Shown here piece by piece: positions 32,024 to 40,384 of a stretch of 64,000 bases of DNA. The DNA comes from Helicobacter pylori. GTDB taxonomy: Bacteria; Campylobacterota; Campylobacteria; Campylobacterales; Helicobacteraceae. The notes beneath the pieces were generated by a model. That model was given only the letters and a program-made list of their open reading frames with translations, was not told the origin of the DNA and searched no databases. The stretch covers positions 372,001-436,000 of the forward strand of contig NZ_CP122954.1 of assembly GCF_030323545.1 (NCBI RefSeq), given 5' to 3'. A program made the translations under genes and the position numbers. Positions within the stretch are counted from its first letter, which is position 1; each line of letters opens with the position of its first letter.

Positions 32024-32160
32024 AGCTTGACGCTAGTCAAGTGATAACTTATTAAAAAAGCGGTCTTGGGGGTTAGGGGGTTTATTAAGGGGGTTAAGGG
32101 GGTATTATCGCAAAATACCCCCTATCCCCTTAAGGAAATGAGTTTTGCTAAATAAAATAT
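32024..32160 (+). repeat. Dispersed intergenic repeat, copy A
   Basis: Begins AGCTTGACGCTAGTCAAGTG (the palindrome CTTGAC-GCTA-GTCAAG), then GATAACTT, GCGGTC, several G-rich runs, a C-rich run, and ends near GTTTTGCTAAATAAA. Related copies are at 35175-35325 (inverted) and 50798-50930. It lies between the MFS gene and fqrB and holds no gene. Confidence 0.65.
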
Positions 32161-32164
32161 AAGA

Positions 32165-33133
32165 CTACAACCTTTTAGCGATTTCTACAGCAACATCATA
32201 GCCATGGTTTAAAGCGGTAGCGATACTCGCCCCTGATTTGAATAAAATATCGCCCACGATGAATAAATTAGGGATATTGTTGCTCTCTAAATTTTCTTTC
32301 ACTACAGGGATATTGGTGCTAGGATCCAACTCTAAAGAACAGCGTTTAAAAAATTCTAAAGGGGTAGAGCCACCGATCGCATACAGCAAGCGATCAAAAC
32401 TCTCGCTCGTGTTATCGGTGAAATTAACCTTAATTTGAGTGCCATCTTCTTCTAGGCTTTCAATATCCACTTCAAGCTTGCTTTTAAGCGTGTTATTGTT
32501 TAGGACTTCTTGCAAGTTTTTAGCGTTGTCTTCATTGATGCGACTGAATTCTTTTTTGCGGTAATTGAGGGTGGTAGGGGTGGTTTTGCACAAAGCAATG
32601 GCGTATTCCACCGCTGAGTTGCCTCCGCCAATCACAAGGGTTTTTTCATTTTCCTTACAATCATTGATGCTAAAAACCACTTGTTTAGAGAGCGCAACAG
32701 GGATTTTGTAAGTAGTAGGGCGGTTTGGCTGGCCCATTTTCCCGATCGCAACCACCACAAATTTAGCATGATAGGTTGCATTAGAAGTGGTGGTGATTTT
32801 AAAGTATTCGCCTTCTTTTTTCACGCTCTCAATATCGGTTTTATAGCTTGGCGTGATGCGATGCTCTTTTAAAAGGTTAGTGAAATTCTCTAAAGTTTCT
32901 TCTTTAAAGCTGTCTTTAAAAGGGATATGCCCTTTAAGCTCTACGACTTGCTTTTTATAATCTTTATCAATCCTTTTACCGGCTTTATAAAACTTCTCTA
33001 TCATGCCTGAATGGCTTTCGGTTTTTTCGCATAAAAGCACTTTTTTAACGCCGGCTATTTCGCATTCTACGGCCGTGGCAATGCCCCCAGGCCCTGCACC
33101 CACTATCAACACATCTAAAATTTCTTGGTTCAT
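32165..33133 (-). CDS. fqrB: Flavodoxin:quinone reductase FqrB (thioredoxin-reductase-like)
   Basis: A 322-aa FAD/NADPH oxidoreductase. The FAD-binding VGAGPGGIATA is near residues 11-21, the NADPH-binding VIGGGNSAVEYAIA is in the middle, and the C-terminal FIVGDILFKSGASIATALNHG closes the FAD fold. It lacks the CxxC disulfide of thioredoxin reductase, so it is not a true TrxR. The H. pylori protein HP1164 was shown to link NADPH to flavodoxin and pyruvate oxidoreductase. The flavodoxin gene fldA lies 1 kb away. ccoS is 22 bp upstream on the same strand, probably one transcript. Confidence 0.88.
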   Translation of the reverse strand: MNQEILDVLIVGAGPGGIATAVECEIAGVKKVLLCEKTESHSGMIEKFYKAGKRIDKDYKKQVVELKGHIPFKDSFKEETLENFTNLLKEHRITPSYKTDIESVKKEGEYFKITTTSNATYHAKFVVVAIGKMGQPNRPTTYKIPVALSKQVVFSINDCKENEKTLVIGGGNSAVEYAIALCKTTPTTLNYRKKEFSRINEDNAKNLQEVLNNNTLKSKLEVDIESLEEDGTQIKVNFTDNTSESFDRLLYAIGGSTPLEFFKRCSLELDPSTNIPVVKENLESNNIPNLFIVGDILFKSGASIATALNHGYDVAVEIAKRL

Positions 33134-33155
33134 TTCTATCCTTATTATTTTCTTT

Positions 33156-33347
33156 TTAGTTCTCTTGGCGTTTTTCTTGTAAAATTGCTTCGTTCAAATC
33201 GCTTGTGCTGTCATACAACACGCTTTCAAGCATGCGTTTTTCATCGTCAAACTGACCGCTTTTAACCCCCCATAAAAACGCTATTAAGCCTATTAATCCC
33301 ATAAGCACTGAGACAACTAACATGATGGTTAAAATTTCTGTATTCAT
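33156..33347 (-). CDS. ccoS: cbb3-type cytochrome oxidase assembly protein CcoS
   Basis: A 63-aa protein with one N-terminal membrane helix (IMLVVSVLMGLIGLIAFLWG) followed by SGQFDDEKRML, the CcoS signature. CcoS is needed to insert cofactors into the cbb3 oxidase, the only terminal oxidase of H. pylori. It precedes fqrB by 22 bp. Matches HP1163. Confidence 0.88.
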   Translation of the reverse strand: MNTEILTIMLVVSVLMGLIGLIAFLWGVKSGQFDDEKRMLESVLYDSTSDLNEAILQEKRQEN

Positions 33348-33470
33348 CTCTATATCTTTTAGGTTATTAGGATAACGCTGTCATTATACTAAAAGATAGC
33401 GTTCAAATCACCAATAGGTTGAATAAGTTTGGATAACATGAAAATAAAAACGAATCAAAAGAGGGTTTTT

Positions 33471-34052
33471 ATGCAAGAAGCGTTGTTGCGTTTTCAAGAG
33501 GGTTTTAAGGAGTGGGGTTATCTTATTTTATTTGTGTATTCTTTGGGGGGTGGGTATGTGGGGATTGTCATCGCTTCTATTTTGAGCGCGACCACGCACG
33601 CTTTGGATATAAAAATAACCATTCTTGTCGCTTTTTTAGGGAATATGGTAGGGAGTGGGGCTCTTGTAGTCTTTGCCCGCTATCAAAAAAGAGAATTTTT
33701 GCAATATTTCCAAAAGCACAGAAGAAAGCTTGCTTTAGCGAGTTTGTGGGTGAAACGCTACGCCTTGCTCATGATTTTTGTTAATAAATATTTGTATGGG
33801 ATTAAAAGCGTTGTGCCTTTGGCGGTTGGTTTTAGCAAATACCCTTTAAAAAGATTTTTATGGCTTAATGTTTTATCCAGTTTTTTGTGGGCGCTGATCG
33901 TGGGGAGCGTTTCTTTTAAAGCGAGCGATTGGGTGAAAACGCTGTATGAAAGGCTTTCTCATTACACTTCGTTTTTTCTTATTGGTTTGGGTCTTGTGTT
34001 GCTTTTAATATGGTTTTTATTGAAACGATATTCGCGCAAAATGGGTTTTTAA
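33471..34052 (+). CDS. DedA-family inner-membrane protein
   Basis: A 193-aa membrane protein of the DedA/SNARE-associated family. YLILFVYSLGGGYVGIVIASILS and the central GNMVGSGALVVFARY match the family, and FSKYPLKRFLWLNVLSSFLW is its conserved C-terminal segment. DedA proteins act in phospholipid recycling and membrane homeostasis. ATG at 33471 has AGAGGG 5 nt upstream; an earlier in-frame ATG at 33438 (204 aa) is possible. It is divergent from ccoS. Matches HP1162. Confidence 0.83.
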   Translation: MQEALLRFQEGFKEWGYLILFVYSLGGGYVGIVIASILSATTHALDIKITILVAFLGNMVGSGALVVFARYQKREFLQYFQKHRRKLALASLWVKRYALLMIFVNKYLYGIKSVVPLAVGFSKYPLKRFLWLNVLSSFLWALIVGSVSFKASDWVKTLYERLSHYTSFFLIGLGLVLLLIWFLLKRYSRKMGF

Positions 34053-34142
34053 GCAAGATTTTTAATTAAATGCGCTAAACTACGCCCACAAGCATTCGCA
34101 AAAAGTGGGTGCGTTAGTATCTTTAAACACAAGGATTGGAAT

Positions 34143-34637
34143 ATGGGAAAAATTGGTATCTTTTTTGGGACAGACAGCGGGAACGCTGAAGCTATCGCTG
34201 AAAAAATCAGCAAGGCTATTGGTAATGCCGAAGTGATTGATGTGGCTAAGGCTTCTAAAGAGCAATTTAATAGCTTTACAAAGGTTATTTTAGTCGCTCC
34301 AACAGCCGGTGCGGGCGATTTGCAAACAGATTGGGAAGACTTTTTAGGCACACTGGAATCGAGCGATTTTGCGAATAAAACCATTGGACTTGTAGGCTTG
34401 GGCGATCAAGACACTTACAGCGAAACTTTTGCAGAAGGCATTTTCCACATTTATGAAAAAGCTAAAGCCGGTAAAGTGGTAGGGCAAACTCCCACTGATG
34501 GTTATCATTTTGAAGCTTCTAAAGCGGTAGAAGGCGGTAAATTCGTGGGTCTTGTGATTGATGAAGACAATCAAGACGATCTCACTGATGAGAGGATTTC
34601 AAAATGGGTAGAACAAATTAAAGGTTCTTTCGCTTAA
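34143..34637 (+). CDS. fldA: Flavodoxin FldA
   Basis: A 164-aa FMN electron carrier, the acceptor of pyruvate:flavodoxin oxidoreductase in H. pylori. The phosphate loop is [13 protein letters not shown] near residues 7-19. The FMN-side loop reads APTAGAGD, with Ala where most flavodoxins have Trp; this is a known feature of the H. pylori protein and leaves a pocket near the flavin. DQDTYSETF is the second flavin-contact region. Full length. It is followed by a strong terminator. Matches HP1161; works with FqrB encoded nearby. Confidence 0.96.
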   Translation: MGKIGIFFGTDSGNAEAIAEKISKAIGNAEVIDVAKASKEQFNSFTKVILVAPTAGAGDLQTDWEDFLGTLESSDFANKTIGLVGLGDQDTYSETFAEGIFHIYEKAKAGKVVGQTPTDGYHFEASKAVEGGKFVGLVIDEDNQDDLTDERISKWVEQIKGSFA

Positions 34638-34644
34638 TCTTTAT

Positions 34645-34668
34645 AAGCCCTAAATTTAGGGCTTTTTT
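34645..34668 (+). terminator. Rho-independent terminator of fldA
   Basis: AAGCCCTAAA/TTTAGGGCTT arms followed by a T run, 8 bp after the fldA stop: a textbook terminator. It lies directly before ybeY. Confidence 0.9.
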
Positions 34669-34680
34669 AAACTCCTTTTT

Positions 34681-35112
34681 ATGTCTTTAATGCTAGAAAT
34701 AGACAACCAAACCCCACTAGAGTCAGACTTTTTATTATTAGAAAAAATCGCAAATATTTTAGCCCCCACTCAAATTATTGAGCTTGTTTTAGTGAGCGAT
34801 GAAACCATGCGAGAAATCAACAGGGATTTTAGAGGTTGCGATTACGCTACCGATGTTTTGAGCTTCCCTTTAGAAGCGATTCCTCACACCCCTTTAGGGA
34901 GCGTGGTGATTAACATGCCATTAGCTCAAGAAAACGCCCTGAAATTAGGGCATAGATTAGAAGAGGAGATCGCTCTTTTATTCATTCATGGGGTGTTGCA
35001 CTTGTTAGGCTATGACCATGAAAAAGATAAGGGAGAACAACGCCAAAAAGAGAGCGAACTCATTAAAGCGTTTGACTTGCCTTTGAGTTTGATTGAACGG
35101 GCACAGGATTAG
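34681..35112 (+). CDS. ybeY: Endoribonuclease YbeY
   Basis: A 143-aa UPF0054/YbeY metalloprotein, a zinc endoribonuclease needed for 16S rRNA 3' maturation and ribosome quality control. The zinc motif reads [12 protein letters not shown] (HxxxHxxxxxH) near residues 101-111, and [13 protein letters not shown] is the other conserved stretch. A second ATG at 34690 is an equally possible start; neither has a clear ribosome binding site. Matches HP1160. Confidence 0.92.
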   Translation: MSLMLEIDNQTPLESDFLLLEKIANILAPTQIIELVLVSDETMREINRDFRGCDYATDVLSFPLEAIPHTPLGSVVINMPLAQENALKLGHRLEEEIALLFIHGVLHLLGYDHEKDKGEQRQKESELIKAFDLPLSLIERAQD

Positions 35113-35174
35113 TTTTAGGTGGCTCTAACGCTGACAAATAAAGCTTTTAATTTCTTTTAAAATGGGGCTTTAAT

Positions 35175-35325
35175 TATTTTGTCTTATATTTTAAATTTTA
35201 TTTTATAGTAAAGGGGGGATGGGAGGTAAACATTTCCTCCTGCAACCCCCCAACTAAATCCCACTAATCCCCTAAGATCGCATTATAAAAAACTATCTCT
35301 TGACTAGCGTCAAACTCTTTCGTAT
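35175..35325 (-). repeat. Dispersed intergenic repeat, copy B (inverted)
   Basis: Read on the reverse strand: TTTGACGCTAGTCAAGAG, GATAGTT, GCGATC, G-rich runs, then a C-rich run and TTTACTATAAA. The order matches copies A and C. It fills most of the gap between ybeY and fic; no gene is seen there. Confidence 0.62.
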
Positions 35326-35355
35326 TGGATTATAAAAAATGATTTTAGTATTTTT

Positions 35356-35889
35356 TCAAAGCCCTTCATAATAATACGACTGCGTGATGCCTTTAATGAA
35401 AGTTAAGGGATCGTTAATATTAGAACTCAAATGCTTTTTTAAAAGCGTTTTGATTTCCAAATCATTCACAGGACTCCTTTCTGTTGCGCTCAAATAAGCG
35501 GCTTTATCAATCCTATCCCAAAGCGCAATTTTTTTTAATTCCTTTTTAAGCAATAAATCAAGCCATATCCTAGTCGCTCTGCCATTACCCTCCAAAAAAG
35601 GGTGAGCGGTATTCATTTCCACATATTTTTCTATGATTTGATTGAAATGGCTTTGTGGCATGCTCTCAATTCTGGGTAAAATCAAATCCAAATACAAGCA
35701 GTTAGCGAATCTGAAATTTCCTTTAGCAATGTTTTTATCCCTGATTTTCCCAGCAAATTCATACAACCCTTCAAACAAAAACCGATGGATTTCTTGCAGG
35801 TCCTTGATTGTGCCTACTTCTATGGTGTCAATCAGACCGCTTTGGATCAAATGCTTGGCTTTTTCTAAACTCTGTCTGTCTAAATGCAT
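35356..35889 (-). CDS. Fic-domain AMPylase, class III-like
   Basis: A 177-aa Fic protein. The active-site loop [12 protein letters not shown] (HPFxxGNGRxxR) with catalytic His is near residues 96-107, so it should transfer AMP from ATP to a target protein. The last residues include SYYYEG (171-176), which fits the (S/T)xxxE(G/N) inhibitory helix; at the C-terminus this defines class III, self-inhibited Fic proteins. It lies 5 bp after proC on the same strand. No partner antitoxin is seen. Matches HP1159. Confidence 0.88.
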   Translation of the reverse strand: MHLDRQSLEKAKHLIQSGLIDTIEVGTIKDLQEIHRFLFEGLYEFAGKIRDKNIAKGNFRFANCLYLDLILPRIESMPQSHFNQIIEKYVEMNTAHPFLEGNGRATRIWLDLLLKKELKKIALWDRIDKAAYLSATERSPVNDLEIKTLLKKHLSSNINDPLTFIKGITQSYYYEGL

Positions 35890-35894
35890 TGCAC

Positions 35895-36689
35895 TTATTT
35901 TTTAAGAGTGTAATTTTTAGGGTGCATTTTTTTCACGCTCTTTTGGCATGCTTTGATAAACGCTCCCCTAACCCCCTTTTTTTCTAAAACGCTCAAGCCT
36001 TCAATCGTTGCACCTTTAGGGGTGCAAATTTGCTCTATAATCATCTCGGGGCGTTCTTTTTCTAAAAGCCTGGCAAAGCCTTTAAAACTCATTTTCACCA
36101 ATTCTAAAGAATCTCTAGCGTTCAAGCCCTCTCTAATACCCGCATCTTTCAAACTGCTCGCTACCAAGCTTAAAAACGCAAGCGCGCTCCCGTTTGTCGC
36201 CACGCTGGCATCCACCAACTCTTCATGACCCACTCGCACGCAATTCCCAAAACTCTCAATAACACTCAAAGCCTTTTGGCTTATTAAGGGCATGGGTGAT
36301 TTTTCACACACCGCCGTAGAAGAAAGGGCGAATTTGCTTGCAATATTGGGCATGCATTTGAGGTAATGTAAAGAATTTATCGCATCGCTTAAAGCTTTAA
36401 AACCCACGCCAGCTAGTGCGCTCAAAACGCTTTTGGCTTGCCCTTGATAATTAAAATCCTTAAGGTTATAAGGCTTAAAAAGTAAAAACACGAATTTTTG
36501 GTGTATATCAATAGCATCTTTGTAAGGCACGATTTGAGCTTGAATGTTTTTTTCTTGTAAAAAGGGGGCGATTTTTTCAGGGTTTCGCCCGGTAATTTCT
36601 AAAATAAAACGCTTGGATAAAATTTCATGAGAGCCTTCTAAAATCGCTTGAGCCATATTCCCATAGCCGATGAATTGTAAGATTTCCAT
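35895..36689 (-). CDS. proC: Pyrroline-5-carboxylate reductase
   Basis: A 264-aa enzyme for the last step of proline synthesis. The NAD(P)-binding start is [14 protein letters not shown]. The C-terminal family region is recognisable in [23 protein letters not shown] (first part given). The protein is about normal for ProC. It lies 5 bp before fic and 13 bp after hopL, all on one strand. Matches HP1158. Confidence 0.9.
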   Translation of the reverse strand: MEILQFIGYGNMAQAILEGSHEILSKRFILEITGRNPEKIAPFLQEKNIQAQIVPYKDAIDIHQKFVFLLFKPYNLKDFNYQGQAKSVLSALAGVGFKALSDAINSLHYLKCMPNIASKFALSSTAVCEKSPMPLISQKALSVIESFGNCVRVGHEELVDASVATNGSALAFLSLVASSLKDAGIREGLNARDSLELVKMSFKGFARLLEKERPEMIIEQICTPKGATIEGLSVLEKKGVRGAFIKACQKSVKKMHPKNYTLKK

Positions 36690-36702
36690 GACGCACCCTT
36701 TT

Positions 36703-39700
36703 TTAAAACCCCATGATGTAATTGATATAGAAAGTATAAAGCCTCCTGTAGCTCACATCAGCCCCGGCGCTACTCAAATACGCTTGATTGATGAGAGGCA
36801 CTTTGATCCCAAATTCCACGCTCTTTTGGCTTATAGCCCCTTGATTGTGGAATTTCTTGGCAAAACGCTTAAACTCCGCAAAGTTGGTGCGCACCCCAAA
36901 ATTCAGCGCCACTTGAAAATTCGTTGAATGAATGTCATTAGCGTTTCCCCAATTGTCAATGATTTGTTGCCTTAAGGAGCTAAGCCAAGTCGCACCGCCC
37001 AGTTGGACCCCAGCAAATAGCCCAAAATTCAACGCTTTAGTGTTGTAAGTCCTCCTAAACAAGTTCCATAAAAAATCCGTGCCTACCCCATAAGCAAAGA
37101 TATTCGCTTTCACGCTTTGATTGGCTAAGCCTATTTCACTAAAGCCGTAATCAAAGAAAAAATAATGCCTAAGGCCTAATTTTCTCGCTTTACCAAAGAA
37201 GTATTTATAGCCCAAACCAACCCCTAAGCCGTTGCTCATGCCGTGTTGGGTGCTTTTAGCGGCCGCATACTGGCTTAAAACGGGTTGAGAGCCGTAGTTA
37301 TTGGCTTGATTTTGCGCGTTTTGAACCTGATTTCTGGCGTTAATCATCGCATCAATGAGTTTTTGTTGCACCATAAAGAATGTTTTATCCCCTAAAAGCT
37401 GCCGTAAGGTTTGCGAGAATGACTGAATGGTGGTGGTGTTAGAAGTGATTTCTTGGAGCAAGGTTAAAATCGCATTAGGGCTAATATCGTTTTGCAAGGC
37501 TTGAAACCCTTGAGAAATAGCGCTTGTAATGGCTTGAAAAGCGCTTGTAAGACTAGTAGATACACTATTATCATTATTTTGGATAAACCCGGCGGTTTTA
37601 ATGAATTCAGTGAGCAAATTAATTAAATTATTCGTATCGCTCACCCCATTTGTGGGGATTGCCCCTAAAAGGTTGATAAGCCCACCGGTGCAATTAGTGC
37701 CACTACTATCGCTACTGCACAAATTATTAAGACTGCTACTATTATTTTTTAGCGCTTCAAAGAATTGTTTTAAGCCGCTTTCAACACCTTTATTATTCCC
37801 AGAGCTGGCGATAATGTTGGCTATTTTTTGAGCGTCATTATAGACTTTTTGCAAGCTATTGTTTTCGTTAGTGGTGGCGGTGGTGGTGCTTTGTGTTTTG
37901 CTAGGGGTGTAGCAATTGCTCCCACTCGTTCCATTGCTCCCGCTATTGCATGTTTGATAGCCGTTATTACTGCCACTATTGCTACTACTATAAGTCCCCA
38001 ACTTCCCATCGCTGGCGTCTGTGAGCATTTGGTAGGCTGTAGTGATTTGACTAGTTCCATTTCCACTGCTTCCCCCATTACTGCCTCCATTAACGCTCTT
38101 AAGATTTGTGATAATTTGATTGAGTAAACCACCGCTAGTGAGCGTGATTTGTTGGACATTGTAGGTGATGCTGCTCCCACCACTGCTCCCGCTTTGAGTT
38201 GTCGCTTGTGTTTGATACCCTAAAGCGCTTTGCAACCCGCTGTAATAAGCCTTAGAATCGGACCACTGCTGATAGCACCAATTTGTTGTGTTATTACCGC
38301 ATGCGTTGTTGTTGGTTGTGTTTTGCTGTTGGCTTTGATTAATTAAAGCGCTCATGTCTGTAGGCACTTGCTGGTTAATCGTATTGATGAGTTGGTAAAA
38401 ATTCGCCCTCAATTGGATGCGTAAATTTTGGTTATTGTTAGGTGTCATCTCTTGCGATTGATTCCCATTGGTGTTATAAATCGCATTCGCCCAAGCTTGG
38501 ATATTACTTTCTTGGTTTTGAAAAGCGTTTTGAATGCTTTGTTGGAAATTGCTGACATTTTGCAACACGGTGTTTAAAGCTCCCATCACCGTGCTGTTAG
38601 GGGATTGGGTGGTTGCCCCACTATTTTGAGCTAAATTGGTCGTTTTAGCTTCTTCTTCATTATTCACCACCACCATTGCTTTTAGTTTGGGAGCGTTGCT
38701 TTTAGCTTGAGCGTTAGCGGTAGTCCCATTAGTAGAACTTAAAATATTTTGCAATTGGGCGTTCCCGCTGATACTCAAACCCCCTGAAGAGCTGGTATTG
38801 CATGAGCTTGTCCCAGATTGCGTCCCATTAGCGCATAAGATATTGGCGTTTTTTTGCAAATTGGCTTCTGAAGTTTTTAAAGAGTTATAAACGCTCCACA
38901 CTTGAGAAACAAGGTTAAAAGAGTTCACGCCGATCTGCTCTTTGCCCCCTATGGTTTGGATTTTAGAGGTAGCGACTAAAGAATTGTCAAAACTATTTGT
39001 GTTATTCGTGGAGTTTGTGGAGCTTGTGGCTGAGCATGAAATCCCATTAGAAGTATCGCCAGAAAGACTCCCGGTAGTGCTTGCGCAATCATAGGCGCTG
39101 ATATTTTGCCCTTGAGCGTTGGTAACCGTGCCGATTTGGTAATTGTTAGAAGTGTTTTTGAGTAAGTTTTTAGGCTCAGTAAAACTGATCCAAGAAATTT
39201 GTTTTAAAGCGTTATTGTATTGTTCTATCGTGCTTTCATAGGCTTGGAAATTCAAAGCGTTGTGCAAGTTGTTTAAATTATAGGTGGTGTTGTTGATTGC
39301 ATTGTTGTCTAAAGTGTTGATAGCAACGCTTTGAAGCTTTTGAGCGATGGCTTGGACTTGCTGGTTGGCTTGGTTATTTGAAGTGGGGGTTGCGGCTAAA
39401 GGGGCTAAATTTTGGATGAATTGCTCTAAGCATTGGACTTGATTGGCGCAACCATTGGGGTTATTTTGAGTATTAGCGCTCAATTCCCCTTGTAAAGTGT
39501 TCATTAAAAGGGTGTTGTTGTATTGTTGTTGGTTATTGCTGTTTGAAGAAGTAGAGCCTAAAATGGAATTAGTGGGATAAAATACGATTTGTCCCGGTGG
39601 GTTTAACACCACATGCGTTGTGGTTGTCGTAGGGAAATACCCCACCCCAAGAGTGGTTAAAGCATTCTTTAAGGCGCTCACATAAGCGGTATTATTGCTA

Positions 39701-40362
39701 GAGGCATTCACCGCATCGGTTAGATTGGAGAGTAAGGATTGCGCGTAAGTGGTGCTAGTGGTTTTAGTGATGCTGTGTTCAATTTGTTGCAATAATTCTG
39801 CCATGGATTGCGCGGTGTTTTGGAGCTGGGCTTTGACTTCTTTGGCGTTGTTGCTGGGATTAAGGCTGTTGGTAGAGCTAATAATGTTAGAGCTTAGCGC
39901 GATGCCTTCATCAAACACACTCTGGGTGTTAGAGAGGAGTTTAGCTGTGATCTGTGAAGAATGGGCTTTTAAGGGATCAGAGCTTCCTTTAAGCCCTATG
40001 ATTTGCTGGGAAATGCTAGAGATTTGACGGCTAGAATAAAAGTCTTTTCTTTTGCCAATTTGATTTAGGATATTAGAAATGCCCTCTAATTGGTTGCCCA
40101 CGGTGTTACTCACGCCATAGCCTAAAGCGTCAATGACGCTTTGAGAGCTTAAAGTGATAAGACCGGTAGTAGGCCCTGCAATATTGATCGCGCTTTGGGT
40201 TACGCTGTTGATGATATTTTGATTTTCTAAAAGTTGTTTGTTATTGATAAATTGTTGCGTGCCACCGATTTGATAGCCTACAGACATATACCAGCCATTG
40301 TCTTCCGCTAAGAGGGAGCCAATTAAAAAGAGTGGTATAAATTTTTTAGCTTTTTTTATCAT
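36703..40362 (-). CDS. hopL: Large outer membrane protein HopL
   Basis: A 1,219-aa Hop-family protein. The signal peptide ends in GSLLA before EDNGWYMSVGYQIGG, the typical Hop mature start. A very long Asn/Ser/Thr/Gln-rich passenger of about 1,000 residues with repeated paired cysteines follows. The last 180 residues form the barrel, ending in aromatic YINYIMGF. No simple-sequence switch is visible at the start. hopI is 22 bp upstream. Matches HP1157; receptor unknown. Confidence 0.93.
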   Translation of the reverse strand: MIKKAKKFIPLFLIGSLLAEDNGWYMSVGYQIGGTQQFINNKQLLENQNIINSVTQSAINIAGPTTGLITLSSQSVIDALGYGVSNTVGNQLEGISNILNQIGKRKDFYSSRQISSISQQIIGLKGSSDPLKAHSSQITAKLLSNTQSVFDEGIALSSNIISSTNSLNPSNNAKEVKAQLQNTAQSMAELLQQIEHSITKTTSTTYAQSLLSNLTDAVNASSNNTAYVSALKNALTTLGVGYFPTTTTTHVVLNPPGQIVFYPTNSILGSTSSNSNNQQQYNNTLLMNTLQGELSANTQNNPNGCANQVQCLEQFIQNLAPLAATPTSNNQANQQVQAIAQKLQSVAINTLDNNAINNTTYNLNNLHNALNFQAYESTIEQYNNALKQISWISFTEPKNLLKNTSNNYQIGTVTNAQGQNISAYDCASTTGSLSGDTSNGISCSATSSTNSTNNTNSFDNSLVATSKIQTIGGKEQIGVNSFNLVSQVWSVYNSLKTSEANLQKNANILCANGTQSGTSSCNTSSSGGLSISGNAQLQNILSSTNGTTANAQAKSNAPKLKAMVVVNNEEEAKTTNLAQNSGATTQSPNSTVMGALNTVLQNVSNFQQSIQNAFQNQESNIQAWANAIYNTNGNQSQEMTPNNNQNLRIQLRANFYQLINTINQQVPTDMSALINQSQQQNTTNNNACGNNTTNWCYQQWSDSKAYYSGLQSALGYQTQATTQSGSSGGSSITYNVQQITLTSGGLLNQIITNLKSVNGGSNGGSSGNGTSQITTAYQMLTDASDGKLGTYSSSNSGSNNGYQTCNSGSNGTSGSNCYTPSKTQSTTTATTNENNSLQKVYNDAQKIANIIASSGNNKGVESGLKQFFEALKNNSSSLNNLCSSDSSGTNCTGGLINLLGAIPTNGVSDTNNLINLLTEFIKTAGFIQNNDNSVSTSLTSAFQAITSAISQGFQALQNDISPNAILTLLQEITSNTTTIQSFSQTLRQLLGDKTFFMVQQKLIDAMINARNQVQNAQNQANNYGSQPVLSQYAAAKSTQHGMSNGLGVGLGYKYFFGKARKLGLRHYFFFDYGFSEIGLANQSVKANIFAYGVGTDFLWNLFRRTYNTKALNFGLFAGVQLGGATWLSSLRQQIIDNWGNANDIHSTNFQVALNFGVRTNFAEFKRFAKKFHNQGAISQKSVEFGIKVPLINQAYLSSAGADVSYRRLYTFYINYIMGF

Positions 40363-40384
40363 ATTTTTCCCTTATTTTGTTTAA

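Noticed and set aside
32024..32160. G-rich and C-rich runs as a CRISPR-like or G-quadruplex array
   Set aside because: No regular repeat-spacer pattern. The runs are part of the dispersed repeat; quadruplex formation cannot be judged by eye.
37821..38183. Frames in both directions within hopL
   Set aside because: They arise from the repetitive Asn/Ser codon content of hopL.
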